Positions 26,129 to 34,809 of a stretch of 64,000 bases of DNA are shown one piece after another. Position 1 is the first letter of the stretch, and each line of letters starts with the position of its first letter. The position numbers were made by a program, and so were the translations under genes. The stretch is from Natronorubrum bangense. GTDB taxonomy: Archaea; Halobacteriota; Halobacteria; Halobacteriales; Natrialbaceae. Location: assembly GCF_004799645.1 (NCBI RefSeq), contig NZ_CP031305.1:1612001-1676000 (forward strand), written 5' to 3'. Below the pieces are notes generated by a model. The model was not told the origin of the DNA. It ran no database searches and worked only from the letters and a program-made list of their open reading frames with translations.

Positions 26129-27823
26129 ATGACGGCCACACTGACGCGGACGCGACTGCTTGTTGCGCTCGTTGCGATATCGACGCTCGTTCTGACACTG
26201 GCCGTAGCCGGTGGGATGGTCCCGGGGATGTTCGGAGACGATTCGACCGACCGGCCGGCCGATCCCACCACCGAAGACACCGTCGGCTACGTCAACGGCT
26301 ACTGGTACGACGATGCGCTCCCAGTCGACGACCGTGACGATGCCGTCGTCGACGACGGTGACGAACTCGAGTCGGTCGTCTACCGGTCGATGGCACGCGT
26401 CGAAGTGATTCGTGAGCTCACCTTCGAGGGCGACGTGCCGGTCGAGGTCATCTCCCGCGAGGAGTTCGCCGACGACCACGACGACGTCTTCCTCGAGTTG
26501 AGCGACGACGAACGTCTCGAGCAGGACGTTACCTACGAGGCGCTGTTCATGGTCGACCGTGACACCAACGCGGGAGACGAACTCGAAACGATGTACAGCG
26601 GTGCCGTCGGCGGCTACTACGATCCGGAGACCGATCAGGTCGTGCTCGTCTCGGATAATACAGAGACACCCGAACTGGATGAGGTCATCCTCGGCCATGA
26701 ACTGCTCCACGCGCTCCAAGACCAGCAGTTCGATCTGACGAGTTACGACCGGGAGACGATCGACCAGGACGCTGCGAAAAACGGGCTCATCGAGGGCGAT
26801 GCCGTCTGGGTCGAAGACGAGTACGACCACCGATGTGGGGCCGAGTGGGACTGTCTCACCCCTGGCGAATCCCACGCTGACCAGTTCGGTGAGGTGAACT
26901 GGGGGCTCTACATGACGCTTTTCCAGCCGTACAACGACGGCCCGGCGTACGTCGATCAGTTGCTCGAGGCCGACGACGACTGGGCAGCGGTGAACGCGGC
27001 CTACGACGAGCCGCCGACGAGTTCGTCGACGGTGATCCACACGGACACAGACCGCGAGCCGGTCGAGATCACGATCGACGACCGCTCGAGCGAGGACTGG
27101 GACCGGCTCGAGGTTGACGGCGAACCCACGACACAGACGGCCGGCGAGGCCGCGATGGTGTCGATGTTCGGCGCTGACGTCCACGACCGGGGGCAGCCGT
27201 CCGTGATCGACTCGGATGCACTCCTCACCGACGATCTGTCGGGGTACGACTACGACCAGCCGTACACGGACGGCTGGGCCGGCGACGAACTACTCCTGTA
27301 CGTCGATGCGGACGCTGACGACCCCGAACCGGCCGACACCGGCTACGTCTGGGAGACTGAGTGGCACTCGAGCGAGGACGCCCAGCAGTTCCTCACGGGC
27401 TATCTCGAGTTGCTCGACATTCACGACGCCGAACCCGTCGACGACCGACAAGACACCTACGTGATCGACGACGAGTTCCCCGGGGCGTACGCCATCGAAC
27501 ACGACGGCGAGACGGTGACGATCGTTCGTGCGCCGTCGGTCGACGACCTCGAGGGGATCGCGGCTGGTGTCGCACCCGAGGGTGAGGACACACTCGAGCG
27601 TGTCGCCGTGGACGACAACGGCGACGGTGACGACACTGACGACGACAACAGCGACTCACTCCCCGGCTTTGCCGGTCCCGGGGCGGTGTTCGGCATCTCG
27701 ATCTGGGTTCTCGTGGCGAGACGGAAAGACGGCTCCGTTCGTGGCTGGATCGGTCGCCGGACGCAGATGGCGACGCTCTCCGAGGACAGCGAGCAGTATA
27801 TGACGCCGCCGTCACAACGGTAG
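26129..27823 (+). CDS. Hvo_1808-type surface protein with HExxH motif and PGF-CTERM-like tail
   Basis: 564 aa. Secretion signal in the first ~30 residues (LLVALVAISTLVLTLAVAGG), a long acidic ectodomain, and near residue 190 the zincin signature HELLHALQDQ followed about 35 residues later by GLIEGDAVWVE, a candidate third zinc ligand as in gluzincins. The C-terminus has LPGFAGPGAVFGI, a hydrophobic run and ARRK, which resembles the PGF-CTERM archaeosortase signal but is followed by about 30 more residues than usual. Probably a cell-surface metallopeptidase-like protein; activity unproven. Confidence 0.8.
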   Translation: MTATLTRTRLLVALVAISTLVLTLAVAGGMVPGMFGDDSTDRPADPTTEDTVGYVNGYWYDDALPVDDRDDAVVDDGDELESVVYRSMARVEVIRELTFEGDVPVEVISREEFADDHDDVFLELSDDERLEQDVTYEALFMVDRDTNAGDELETMYSGAVGGYYDPETDQVVLVSDNTETPELDEVILGHELLHALQDQQFDLTSYDRETIDQDAAKNGLIEGDAVWVEDEYDHRCGAEWDCLTPGESHADQFGEVNWGLYMTLFQPYNDGPAYVDQLLEADDDWAAVNAAYDEPPTSSSTVIHTDTDREPVEITIDDRSSEDWDRLEVDGEPTTQTAGEAAMVSMFGADVHDRGQPSVIDSDALLTDDLSGYDYDQPYTDGWAGDELLLYVDADADDPEPADTGYVWETEWHSSEDAQQFLTGYLELLDIHDAEPVDDRQDTYVIDDEFPGAYAIEHDGETVTIVRAPSVDDLEGIAAGVAPEGEDTLERVAVDDNGDGDDTDDDNSDSLPGFAGPGAVFGISIWVLVARRKDGSVRGWIGRRTQMATLSEDSEQYMTPPSQR

Positions 27824-27826
27824 CCA

Positions 27827-29275
27827 ATGCACCGGAGTCGCCTCGCACTGTTCGCCGTCGTGGCGCTGGTCGTGCTCTCGGGCTGTACCCTTCCCGACTC
27901 GCCGGACCAGTTCGACACCGACCGTGAACTCGGCGCTGTTGGCGACTACACCCACGACGACGTCTTCGAGTTCGACGACACCGAGGCAGTTACCGAGTCC
28001 CAACTCGAGGCGGTCAAATATCGCTCGATGGCTCGAATCGAGGTCCTCCGCGGGCTGAAGTTCAAACACGACGTTGAACTCGAACTCATCACCAGAGACG
28101 AGTATCGCAGCCAACGCGGCGAGCCCGAGTCAGCATCGGTGTTTACGAACGAACTCTGGCGCGGGGCGTTCATCGTCGATGGCGAGACGGACGTCAATCA
28201 CGCGATGGACAACCTCTACGGCGGTGCCGTCCAGGGCTACTACACGAACGACCGGATCGTCATCATCGCAGACGACACAGACGCGGTTCGGATCGACCGC
28301 GAAACGCTGGTCCACGAACTCGTCCACGCGCTGCAAGACCAGCACTTCGGCCTCGAGCGCCACGGCGAGACGATCGACGAACAGCGAGCCGATCTCGGCT
28401 TGCTCGAGGGAGAGGCAAACTATCTGCCGTATCTGTACGACCAGCGCTGTGGCGCCGAGTGGCAGTGCGTTCCCGCCGACGACGGGCCGGCCGGTGAGAT
28501 CAGTCCCGGCGAGCGCCCGTTCAACGCCGGCCTCTTTCTCTCGATCTACACGCCGTACTCGGAGGGGCCGCCGTTCGTCGCCCACCTCCGCGAGCGTGGC
28601 GGCTGGGACGCCGTCGACCGCGCCTACGAGCGCTATCCGGCAAGCACCAGCCAGCTGATCCATCCCGAACGCTACCCGGATGACGAGCCAGTTGCCGTCG
28701 AGATCCCCGATCGCTCGAGCGAGGACTGGGTTGCCTACGGCCCCGAGGGCGACCCTCGAACGGAGACGATCGGTGAGGGGACCCTGTTCGCGGCGCTGTG
28801 GGCCAACGGCGTTATCGATCGATCGCTGACTGAAGGCAGTACTGAGCTCTCTCCGTACAACTACTCCCATCCGGCGACCGACGGCTGGGTCGGCGACTCG
28901 TTTCAGGTCTATCTGGATACGGCCGAAGACGACCGGACTGGCTACGTCTGGCACCTCGAGTGGGAGCGCTCCGACGATGCCGAAGCGTTCGCCGACGCCT
29001 ATCGAACCCTCCTCGAGAATCGCGGCGGTGCGCCGGTCGATGCCGTCGACGACGCCTACCGAATCCCCGACAGCGAGCCCTTTGGCGGGGCCTACCGAGT
29101 CACCGTCTCCGGCGACACGGTCGAGATCGTTGGCGCACCGCTGGCGATCGATCTGGAAGCGGTCCACGCGAGCGAGGCGAACGCGTCGGCACAGGGCACC
29201 GTCGAGACGACAGCGCCCGTTACTCCCGGCCCCGCGTCGATACCGTCGGCGGCGACAGCGTCGGCAGACGGGTAG
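27827..29275 (+). CDS. Hvo_1808-type lipoprotein with HExxH motif
   Basis: 482-aa paralogue of the preceding gene, starting 3 bases after its stop. Lipobox LSGC within the first 22 residues gives lipid anchoring instead of a C-terminal sorting signal. The zincin motif is HELVHALQDQ near residue 162, with GLLEGEANYLPY downstream; the CGAEWQCVP segment parallels CGAEWDCLT in the neighbour. Tandem duplication with a change of membrane anchor. Both probably act outside the cell. Confidence 0.8.
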   Translation: MHRSRLALFAVVALVVLSGCTLPDSPDQFDTDRELGAVGDYTHDDVFEFDDTEAVTESQLEAVKYRSMARIEVLRGLKFKHDVELELITRDEYRSQRGEPESASVFTNELWRGAFIVDGETDVNHAMDNLYGGAVQGYYTNDRIVIIADDTDAVRIDRETLVHELVHALQDQHFGLERHGETIDEQRADLGLLEGEANYLPYLYDQRCGAEWQCVPADDGPAGEISPGERPFNAGLFLSIYTPYSEGPPFVAHLRERGGWDAVDRAYERYPASTSQLIHPERYPDDEPVAVEIPDRSSEDWVAYGPEGDPRTETIGEGTLFAALWANGVIDRSLTEGSTELSPYNYSHPATDGWVGDSFQVYLDTAEDDRTGYVWHLEWERSDDAEAFADAYRTLLENRGGAPVDAVDDAYRIPDSEPFGGAYRVTVSGDTVEIVGAPLAIDLEAVHASEANASAQGTVETTAPVTPGPASIPSAATASADG

Positions 29276-29305
29276 CTTATTTGCCTCCCCCGGGAAGTCG
29301 TCGAC

Positions 29306-30487
29306 ATGTCAAACCCGTTCGGAACCGTCCCAGCGGCGGCGATCCTCGAGGGCCGCGCGACGGATGCATACTTCGAGCGCACTCGGAGCACCCTCGAGCA
29401 CGCGGGGAAAGATCCCCATGTCGTCGCCGAGGTGACCGCTGATCAGTTCCCTACCGGCTCGTTCGAAGTCTTTACCGGCATCAGCGACGTCGCCACGCTG
29501 TTCGAGGGCCGAAACGTCGATATCGATGCCTTGCCCGACGGCCAACTGTTCGACGGCGGTCCAGTGATGCGAATCGAGGGCCCGTACCTCGAGTTCGCCG
29601 AACTCGAGACCTCCCTGCTCGGATTTCTGTCTCAGCCCAGTGGGTTCGCGACGGCCGCTCTCGAGACGCGACTGGCGGCCCCTGATTCGACCGTCCTCTC
29701 CTTTGGTGCGCGCCACGTCCATCCCTCGATCGCTGCGACGGTCGAACGCGCCGCGTTGCTCGCCGGTCTCGATGGGTTCTCGCACGTCGCCGCAGGCGAG
29801 ATTATCGGTCGCGAGGCGGGTGGCACGATGCCCCACGCACTCATGTTCTGTTTCGGCGAGGGCAACCAGGCCGACGCGTGGCGCGCCTTCGACGAGGCCG
29901 TCGGCGAGGACGTCCCGCGGATCGCCCTCGCGGATACCTTCTGGGATGAAAAAAGCGAGAGCCTGCTGGCCGCTGAGACGCTCGGCGACGACCTCGATGG
30001 CGTTCGGATCGACACCACGGGCTCCCGTCGCGGCGACTTCCGACACATCATCCGTGAAGTTCGGTGGGAACTCGACGCCCGAGGCCACGAAGATGTCGAT
30101 ATCTTCTGTAGCGGCGGGCTCGGCCCCGACGCGATCGAAAATCTGCGTGACGTTGCGGATGGCTTCGGCGTTGGCAGCTATATTACGGGCGCCGAATCGG
30201 TCGACTTCAGCCTCGATATCGTCGAAATAAGCGAGGGATCGGCGAGGTCCTCGAGCGAACCGATCTCCAAGCGTGGGAAACTCTCCGGCGTGAAAGCGGT
30301 GTACCGAACGGCCGACGGTGGTCACCACGTCGCACTCGCCGACAGCGGCGGGCCAGCAGACGGCGAGGCCTTACTCGAGCCACTGGTTCGGGACGGCGAG
30401 GTCGTTCGGGAGTTCGACCTCGAGGCCGCGAGCGAGCGGTGTCTGGCCGATGCCGAAGCGGTCGGGTTCGACCCGTCGGCGGAGTAA
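29306..30487 (+). CDS. Nicotinate phosphoribosyltransferase
   Basis: 393 aa. Converts nicotinate and PRPP to nicotinate mononucleotide in NAD salvage. Recognisable family segments are FGARHVHPSIAATVERAALL, GTMPHALMFCFG, IDTTGSRRGDF and the phosphate loop CSGGLGPDAIENL with GVGSYITGA. It belongs to the archaeal short type. It follows the two surface-protein genes by 30 bases and pairs functionally with the nicotinamidase-family gene at 25415. Confidence 0.9.
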   Translation: MSNPFGTVPAAAILEGRATDAYFERTRSTLEHAGKDPHVVAEVTADQFPTGSFEVFTGISDVATLFEGRNVDIDALPDGQLFDGGPVMRIEGPYLEFAELETSLLGFLSQPSGFATAALETRLAAPDSTVLSFGARHVHPSIAATVERAALLAGLDGFSHVAAGEIIGREAGGTMPHALMFCFGEGNQADAWRAFDEAVGEDVPRIALADTFWDEKSESLLAAETLGDDLDGVRIDTTGSRRGDFRHIIREVRWELDARGHEDVDIFCSGGLGPDAIENLRDVADGFGVGSYITGAESVDFSLDIVEISEGSARSSSEPISKRGKLSGVKAVYRTADGGHHVALADSGGPADGEALLEPLVRDGEVVREFDLEAASERCLADAEAVGFDPSAE

Positions 30488-30697
30488 TCCGCTCGCGCTT
30501 CGACTCGTTTCTCGGCATTACCGCCGCTGAATCTCTACACGGGGCCTCTTTCGTCGGACTCGTGGCGAACCACCCACCGTTCGATCGAGACGTATCGCTG
30601 ACCCGAGCGACGGCTCTCCAAGCGTGATCGCTACCAGAAGACGCTGTATCGAAACGACTCGACTCGAGCGAGGGACTACGACTTGTCGCAGTGTTCG

Positions 30698-31297
30698 TTA
30701 TAGTTCTTCGATGCTACCGTCGGCTTCGCGCTCGCGGAAGACCTGTCCTTCAAACAGCGTGACGATGACGTCGTCGTCCTGCCAGGCCCCCGGCGCGAGT
30801 TTGGCTTTTCGGCACGTGCGGTCGAGGTACTCGCGAGCGCTCCAGCCGTTCTCGACGGGCACCGTCGGATACAGCCAGCCACCCTCGCCGCCGTCGATGG
30901 CGACGCCGTGGGTTCCGAGTTCGAGGTCGGCCAGTGGGTCATCTGTCAGGACGACGCTTTTGACTGTACAGACCGAGACAGTGAGGTTCGGGAGTTCCGA
31001 GGGTGTCACCTCGGAGCTACACGAATCCTCGCTTGCGGCTTCGATCGCTGCGTCCACGATGACGTGCCCGAGCTGATCTGCCGACTGATAGCCGCCAGCA
31101 CAGCCACGGAGGCTGCCGCGACCTCGTGTCGACTCGAGGCGGACGAACGCGCCAGTTCGCTCATAAAAGGCCTCGCGCATGCTGCCCGGTTGTTCTCGTT
31201 GACCGTGTTGTACGTAAGATTCGACGGATTCACGCGCGAGTTCGACGGCGCGTGCCCCGTCTTCGTAGGAAAGGTCGACGCCCTGTCGCTGGGACAT
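30698..31297 (-). CDS. AMMECR1 domain protein
   Basis: 199 aa, TIGR00296/AMMECR1 fold with the signature LRGCAGG (LRGCIG in eukaryotes). Universal in archaea, and often linked to MEMO-like and radical SAM genes, but none is adjacent here. Molecular function unresolved. Convergent with nicotinate phosphoribosyltransferase, divergent from RNase P RNA. Confidence 0.9.
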   Translation of the reverse strand: MSQRQGVDLSYEDGARAVELARESVESYVQHGQREQPGSMREAFYERTGAFVRLESTRGRGSLRGCAGGYQSADQLGHVIVDAAIEAASEDSCSSEVTPSELPNLTVSVCTVKSVVLTDDPLADLELGTHGVAIDGGEGGWLYPTVPVENGWSAREYLDRTCRKAKLAPGAWQDDDVIVTLFEGQVFREREADGSIEEL

Positions 31298-31402
31298 ACA
31301 ACTGTATATGGCTGGTGCCGTCCTAAAGCGCTTCTATTCCATCTGGGCGTCATCTCTTCCGCCGACCGGGGGACTTATTCGCCCGACACTCATAGGACGA
31401 CT

Positions 31403-31893
31403 GGGAGAGAGAGCCTGGCTGCCGCGGTGATCAACTGGCAACGGGGCAATCACAGATGACTGTTGCTCGTCTTTCGAGACGTGCAACACACCCGCGTTGG
31501 CCCCCCTCGGGTGGCCGACGCACCAACGTGGTCCATCCCTCCGGGATGTGCCACGCTCGCGAGGAAAGTCCCCCCACCTGTTCGGGCAGGTGACCGGGCG
31601 CAAGCCCGGAGCGGAAGACCGCTGGCTCTGGAACAGAAACGACACGTCTCGGCCCGACCGATGATGCGTGCGAACCCAACCGAGAGGACGGGGAGTTGAC
31701 CTGCAGAGGGTTGGGCTGGTCGAACGATCCGTTCGACACCCCACACAGACGGCCGAGGATCGATGGAACGGCGAATCCTCACCGGTGCAAGTCCATGCCG
31801 TGGTAGCCCGAACACCCCGCGGCCTCGCCGCGGACGGCATGGACGCTCAGCCGAATGCCGGGATGAACAGAAGGGGGCTTACTCCTCTCACCC
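31403..31893 (+). ncRNA. rnpB: RNase P RNA
   Basis: Catalytic RNA that removes tRNA 5' leaders. Conserved region I is GAGGAAAGTCC at 31561-31571, an ACAGAAA element lies at about 31633, and region V ACAGAAGGGGGCTTACT is at 31867-31883; together these are diagnostic. Ends were set by pairing: P1 GGGAGAGAG (31403-31411) with CTCTCACCC (31885-31893), one mismatch; P2 CCTGGC (31414-31419) with GCCGGG (31857-31862). About 140 nt between P2 and P4 form three hairpins, longer than a usual P3. TATA-like ACTTATTCG at 31373-31381 and a TTTT after the 3' end (31896-31899) agree. Confidence 0.93.
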
Positions 31894-31946
31894 AGTTTTC
31901 TACCTCGAGTGACGACGCTTTCGACTCGGACGGATTCGTCCACCAC

Positions 31947-32834
31947 TCACTCGAAGTCGGCTCTGAGTTGGGACACACAGCCGACGTCGGGCTTGATGTA
32001 GTCGCAGTGGTCGTCGACGTCGTCGGTGACGTCGACGTCAGTGTAGTGTTCCGGCGTCGTGCCGCTAGCATCGGTTATCCAGCCACTGCTGCAGTCTGCG
32101 CCGCCACAGCCGAGGCCGCTCGAGAGCGACTGTATATCGTAGCCGTAACAGACGTTGTCATCGGCTTCGGAATGATAGTTGAAAACGGCCTCGGCGCTGG
32201 TGTCGATACCGGAGGCGTATTCGCCGTCCGTACAGACCGAATCGTCGTCCGCGGCGGTTCCGACCAGCGTGACAGTCCCAACGGTGGCGTCGTCCAGCGC
32301 TGTGAGCGTCTCGAGGCAAACCCGCCCACCGAGTGAGTGGCCGACCAGCCGAACCGTGGTCTCCTCGGGGTCGACGCGATCGGCCTCGAGCCACGAGGCG
32401 AGGCGATCACCAGCCGTCTCAGTAGTGCCCTCGGCGCGCCAATAGTTGGGCGTGTCTGCCTCCCACGACGCGGCGACCACCGGCTCGTCGTAGTCGTTCG
32501 CCTCGAGGGCGCCCTCGAGCGTGGCGGCTTGATCGGTGCTGGTCTCCAGTCCGAGCCAGCCGTGGACGAAGATGACGACCTCGTCGGCGTCCGCTATGGC
32601 GTCGGCATTCGATGCCGTGGGATTCCCGCTGGTGAGGTCGATTTCCGGATACTCCGCCGGTGCACTCGTCCAGTCGTCACAGCCCGTAAACTCCGACGCC
32701 GATGCCGACCCGGTCGCTCCAGCCAGGCCCCCAGCGCCGACCGCCGTGGCGGCCGTCGTCCGAAGCAGTCGGCGGCGGCTGACGGTGGCCGGGTTCGTGT
32801 CGTCGCCGTCCGCTCGTGTGTGTCGTTCGCTCAT
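31947..32834 (-). CDS. Tat-exported alpha/beta hydrolase (lipase-like)
   Basis: 295 aa. Tat signal SRRRLLRTTAATAVGAG (19-35), cleaved near ASASA. Alpha/beta hydrolase core with oxyanion segment FVHGWLG and nucleophile Ser167 in GHSLGG; a candidate acid and a late His (DDHCDY) follow. Several Cys pairs (GCDDW, SVCTDG, VCYGY, LGCGGADC) suggest disulfide bonding outside the cell. Likely esterase or lipase; substrate unknown. Confidence 0.85.
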   Translation of the reverse strand: MSERHTRADGDDTNPATVSRRRLLRTTAATAVGAGGLAGATGSASASEFTGCDDWTSAPAEYPEIDLTSGNPTASNADAIADADEVVIFVHGWLGLETSTDQAATLEGALEANDYDEPVVAASWEADTPNYWRAEGTTETAGDRLASWLEADRVDPEETTVRLVGHSLGGRVCLETLTALDDATVGTVTLVGTAADDDSVCTDGEYASGIDTSAEAVFNYHSEADDNVCYGYDIQSLSSGLGCGGADCSSGWITDASGTTPEHYTDVDVTDDVDDHCDYIKPDVGCVSQLRADFE

Positions 32835-32893
32835 GCCGTGTTTCGAGTGGTATCTCGAGGCGAGTAGGGCCCATGCAGGCAGCTTCCGGGGCC

Positions 32894-34099
32894 CTACGAG
32901 AGCACGAGCAACGCCGCGGTGTCGTCGCCTTCGAACCGACTAACGTCCGTCGTCACGAACAGCTTTCCGCCGGCTGCGGTCACGTAGCCGACGTTGTCTG
33001 GCTCCTCACGATCGAACCGTTCCCTACCGATCCGCAGCGAGCGAATCCCGTATCCGCCGCCGACGTCGAACGCTCGGAGTCGGTCGCCGCCGACGTACAC
33101 CGTATCGCCAACGACGATCGGTGGATTCCGGGAACTGCGTCCGATGTCGGCTCGCCACAGATTATCTCCGTCGTTCGCGTCGAGCGCGTACAGCGTCGAA
33201 CCCGAGCGGGCGAGGACGGTCCGGTGGCCGATCGCGAGTCCGTCGTTTCCGAAGCCGCCGAGATCCGTCTGCCACTCACGCTTTCCGCTGATATCGAAGT
33301 AGGTGACCGAGCCGTCACCGCCCGCGACCGCGACGCCGTGGCCGACCCGACGGTCGCTCGAGGTCAGGACGATCGGCGCACTCGAGATGCCCGCCTCGAT
33401 CGTCCGTCGCCACTCGACGCGGCCCTCCCAGCGGTTGATGCGGTACAGTTCGCCGCCTCTGGTCGCGACGAACAGCCAGTCGGCGTACTTCGCGATCGCG
33501 TACTGTGCGATTCCGAGCAGTTCCTGTTCCCACAGCTCCTCGCCGGTCTCCGCGTCGAGCGCGTGGACGGCGTTGCCGCCAGCCACGTAGACGCGCCCGT
33601 CGTCGGTGTCCGTTACCGTGAGGGAGCTCTCGCTGATGATTCGCTCGAGTTCGAACGACCAGTCGACCGCGCCCGTTTCGAGGTCTCGAGCCGTCAGTAC
33701 CTCGCGCTCTGGAACGTAGGCCGTGTCGTCGAACACCGTTGGCGAGCCCTGGTACGAGTAGGGCTCGTTCTCCGGATCGATCGACCAGCGTCGCTCGCTC
33801 GTCTCCCTGTCGAACGCGACGATATCGCGTCCCGTGTTCACGAGGACGGTGTCGTCGGTCACGATCGGTTCGCCGGTCGCCGTCGATGACTCGAGGTCGA
33901 TACGCCACTCGATGTCCGGCTCGTCCCGTGGTGCCGCGCCGTAAGGGACGGCTCTCGAGTTCCGAAGGTCGGCACCGACGGTCAGCCACGTGTAGTCGTC
34001 GTCGGTTCCCGGCTCGTCGGTGCGGCTGCCGAGACAGCCAGCGACTGTCGCGGTACCCGCAACTCCGACTCCGAGGAGGAGTTCTCGCCTGGAGGGCAT
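32894..34099 (-). CDS. PQQ-like beta-propeller lipoprotein
   Basis: 401 aa. Tat lipoprotein signal SRRELLLGVGVAGTATVAGC, with lipidation at the Cys. The rest is about seven propeller blades containing repeats such as VHALDAETGEELWEQEL, LYALDANDGDNLWRADI and IVAFDRETSERRW. These PQQ/BamB-like repeats usually act as a scaffold; no catalytic site is visible. Attached to the outside of the membrane. Confidence 0.87.
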   Translation of the reverse strand: MPSRRELLLGVGVAGTATVAGCLGSRTDEPGTDDDYTWLTVGADLRNSRAVPYGAAPRDEPDIEWRIDLESSTATGEPIVTDDTVLVNTGRDIVAFDRETSERRWSIDPENEPYSYQGSPTVFDDTAYVPEREVLTARDLETGAVDWSFELERIISESSLTVTDTDDGRVYVAGGNAVHALDAETGEELWEQELLGIAQYAIAKYADWLFVATRGGELYRINRWEGRVEWRRTIEAGISSAPIVLTSSDRRVGHGVAVAGGDGSVTYFDISGKREWQTDLGGFGNDGLAIGHRTVLARSGSTLYALDANDGDNLWRADIGRSSRNPPIVVGDTVYVGGDRLRAFDVGGGYGIRSLRIGRERFDREEPDNVGYVTAAGGKLFVTTDVSRFEGDDTAALLVLS

Positions 34100-34175
34100 T
34101 TAGTACGAATCGTTGACGTGTCGAGATGAGTTTTGTGATTGGATCTGTTACTCGCTGTGGATGCGCTCGAAAAAG

Positions 34176-34447
34176 CGTCCTGACGGAGTCCAACGCGAAC
34201 GAAGTGAGCGTTGGGCACGTCAGGACCGAACGACGAAGCGAGTGCTGAACAACGTGAAGCACTCGAAAGGAGTGAGCGTCCTGACGGAGATTTGAACACG
34301 CCGAGACGTTCCGGGTCGCTCACTGCGTTCGCTCCCGGACTGCGACTCGTCTGCTCAAATCTCCGTATTGGAGTTTCCTTCAGCACGGACTGCTCGCTAC
34401 GCTCGCAGTGTTGTGCTGAAGAGAAACGTCCTGACGGAGATTTGAAC
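34176..34447. repeat. Nested palindromes carrying tRNA-Arg 3'-end copies
   Basis: A 21-bp direct repeat CGTCCTGACGGAGATTTGAA(C) occurs at 34277-34297 and at 34427-34447, the latter being the 3' part of tRNA-Arg. A shorter 13-bp copy lies at 34176-34188. They are embedded in four inverted repeats: 34177-34184/34219-34226 (with inner CCAACGC/GCGTTGG), 34239-34246/34258-34265, 34284-34295/34355-34366 (12 bp) and 34379-34386/34413-34420. No gene is visible between 34100 and 34426. Copies of a tRNA end are typical scars of integrase-mediated insertion. Confidence 0.8.
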
Positions 34448-34499
34448 TCCGGTCCCTGGCTCCGCAAGCCAAGAGGATAGTCCACTACCCTACCAGGAC
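34427..34499 (-). tRNA. tRNA-Arg (GCG)
   Basis: On the minus strand the acceptor GTCCTGG pairs with TCAGGAC (one G-U), the T arm is CGGAG-TTCAAAT-CTCCG, and the anticodon loop TTGCGGA gives GCG. Discriminator G. The 3' end is duplicated in the neighbouring palindrome cluster. Confidence 0.93.
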
Positions 34500-34661
34500 T
34501 CATCTCATCGTAATCGCGTGGACATTAAAGGCCTTTCGAAAGAAGGTCGTCGTATACGGGCTATATCGCCCGATCATGCGTGTTTCAGACTGTCACGACA
34601 CCGGGTTGGCGTTGGCCGTCCGACACGTGAGTTTATATACCGAGGCGGGGCCAGCAGGGGT

Positions 34662-34808
34662 ATGCATTCGGACGCGATCGCTGTCCGGCCGACCGGGCAA
34701 AAGCGACCTCGAGTGGGCAGTGTACAACGATTGGCTCGGATCGATCGATGGGGGCAAACACACCGAATGGACAATGCTTATGCGCGGGCTACCCATGCAC
34801 GAGCATAG
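34662..34808 (+). CDS. Possible leaderless 48-aa upstream ORF of RPA
   Basis: A strong TATA box TTTATATA (34632-34639) lies about 26 bases before ATG 34662, exactly the spacing of a leaderless haloarchaeal start. The 48-codon frame is Arg-rich, has no known domain and ends with TAG one base before the RPA ATG at 34810, so translation could be coupled. It may equally be an untranslated leader, since a second TATA-like TGCTTATGC (34777-34785) could serve RPA directly. The rest of 34500-34809 shows no gene. Confidence 0.35.
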   Translation: MHSDAIAVRPTGQKRPRVGSVQRLARIDRWGQTHRMDNAYARATHARA

Positions 34809-34809
34809 A

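Noticed and set aside
26009..27184. 391-codon minus-strand open frame
   Set aside because: Antisense to the surface-protein gene, which has signal peptide, HExxH motif and sorting tail; the minus frame has none.
31440..31840. Minus-strand frames up to 168 codons in 31334-31840
   Set aside because: They overlap the RNase P RNA, whose conserved regions and P1/P2 pairing explain the sequence.
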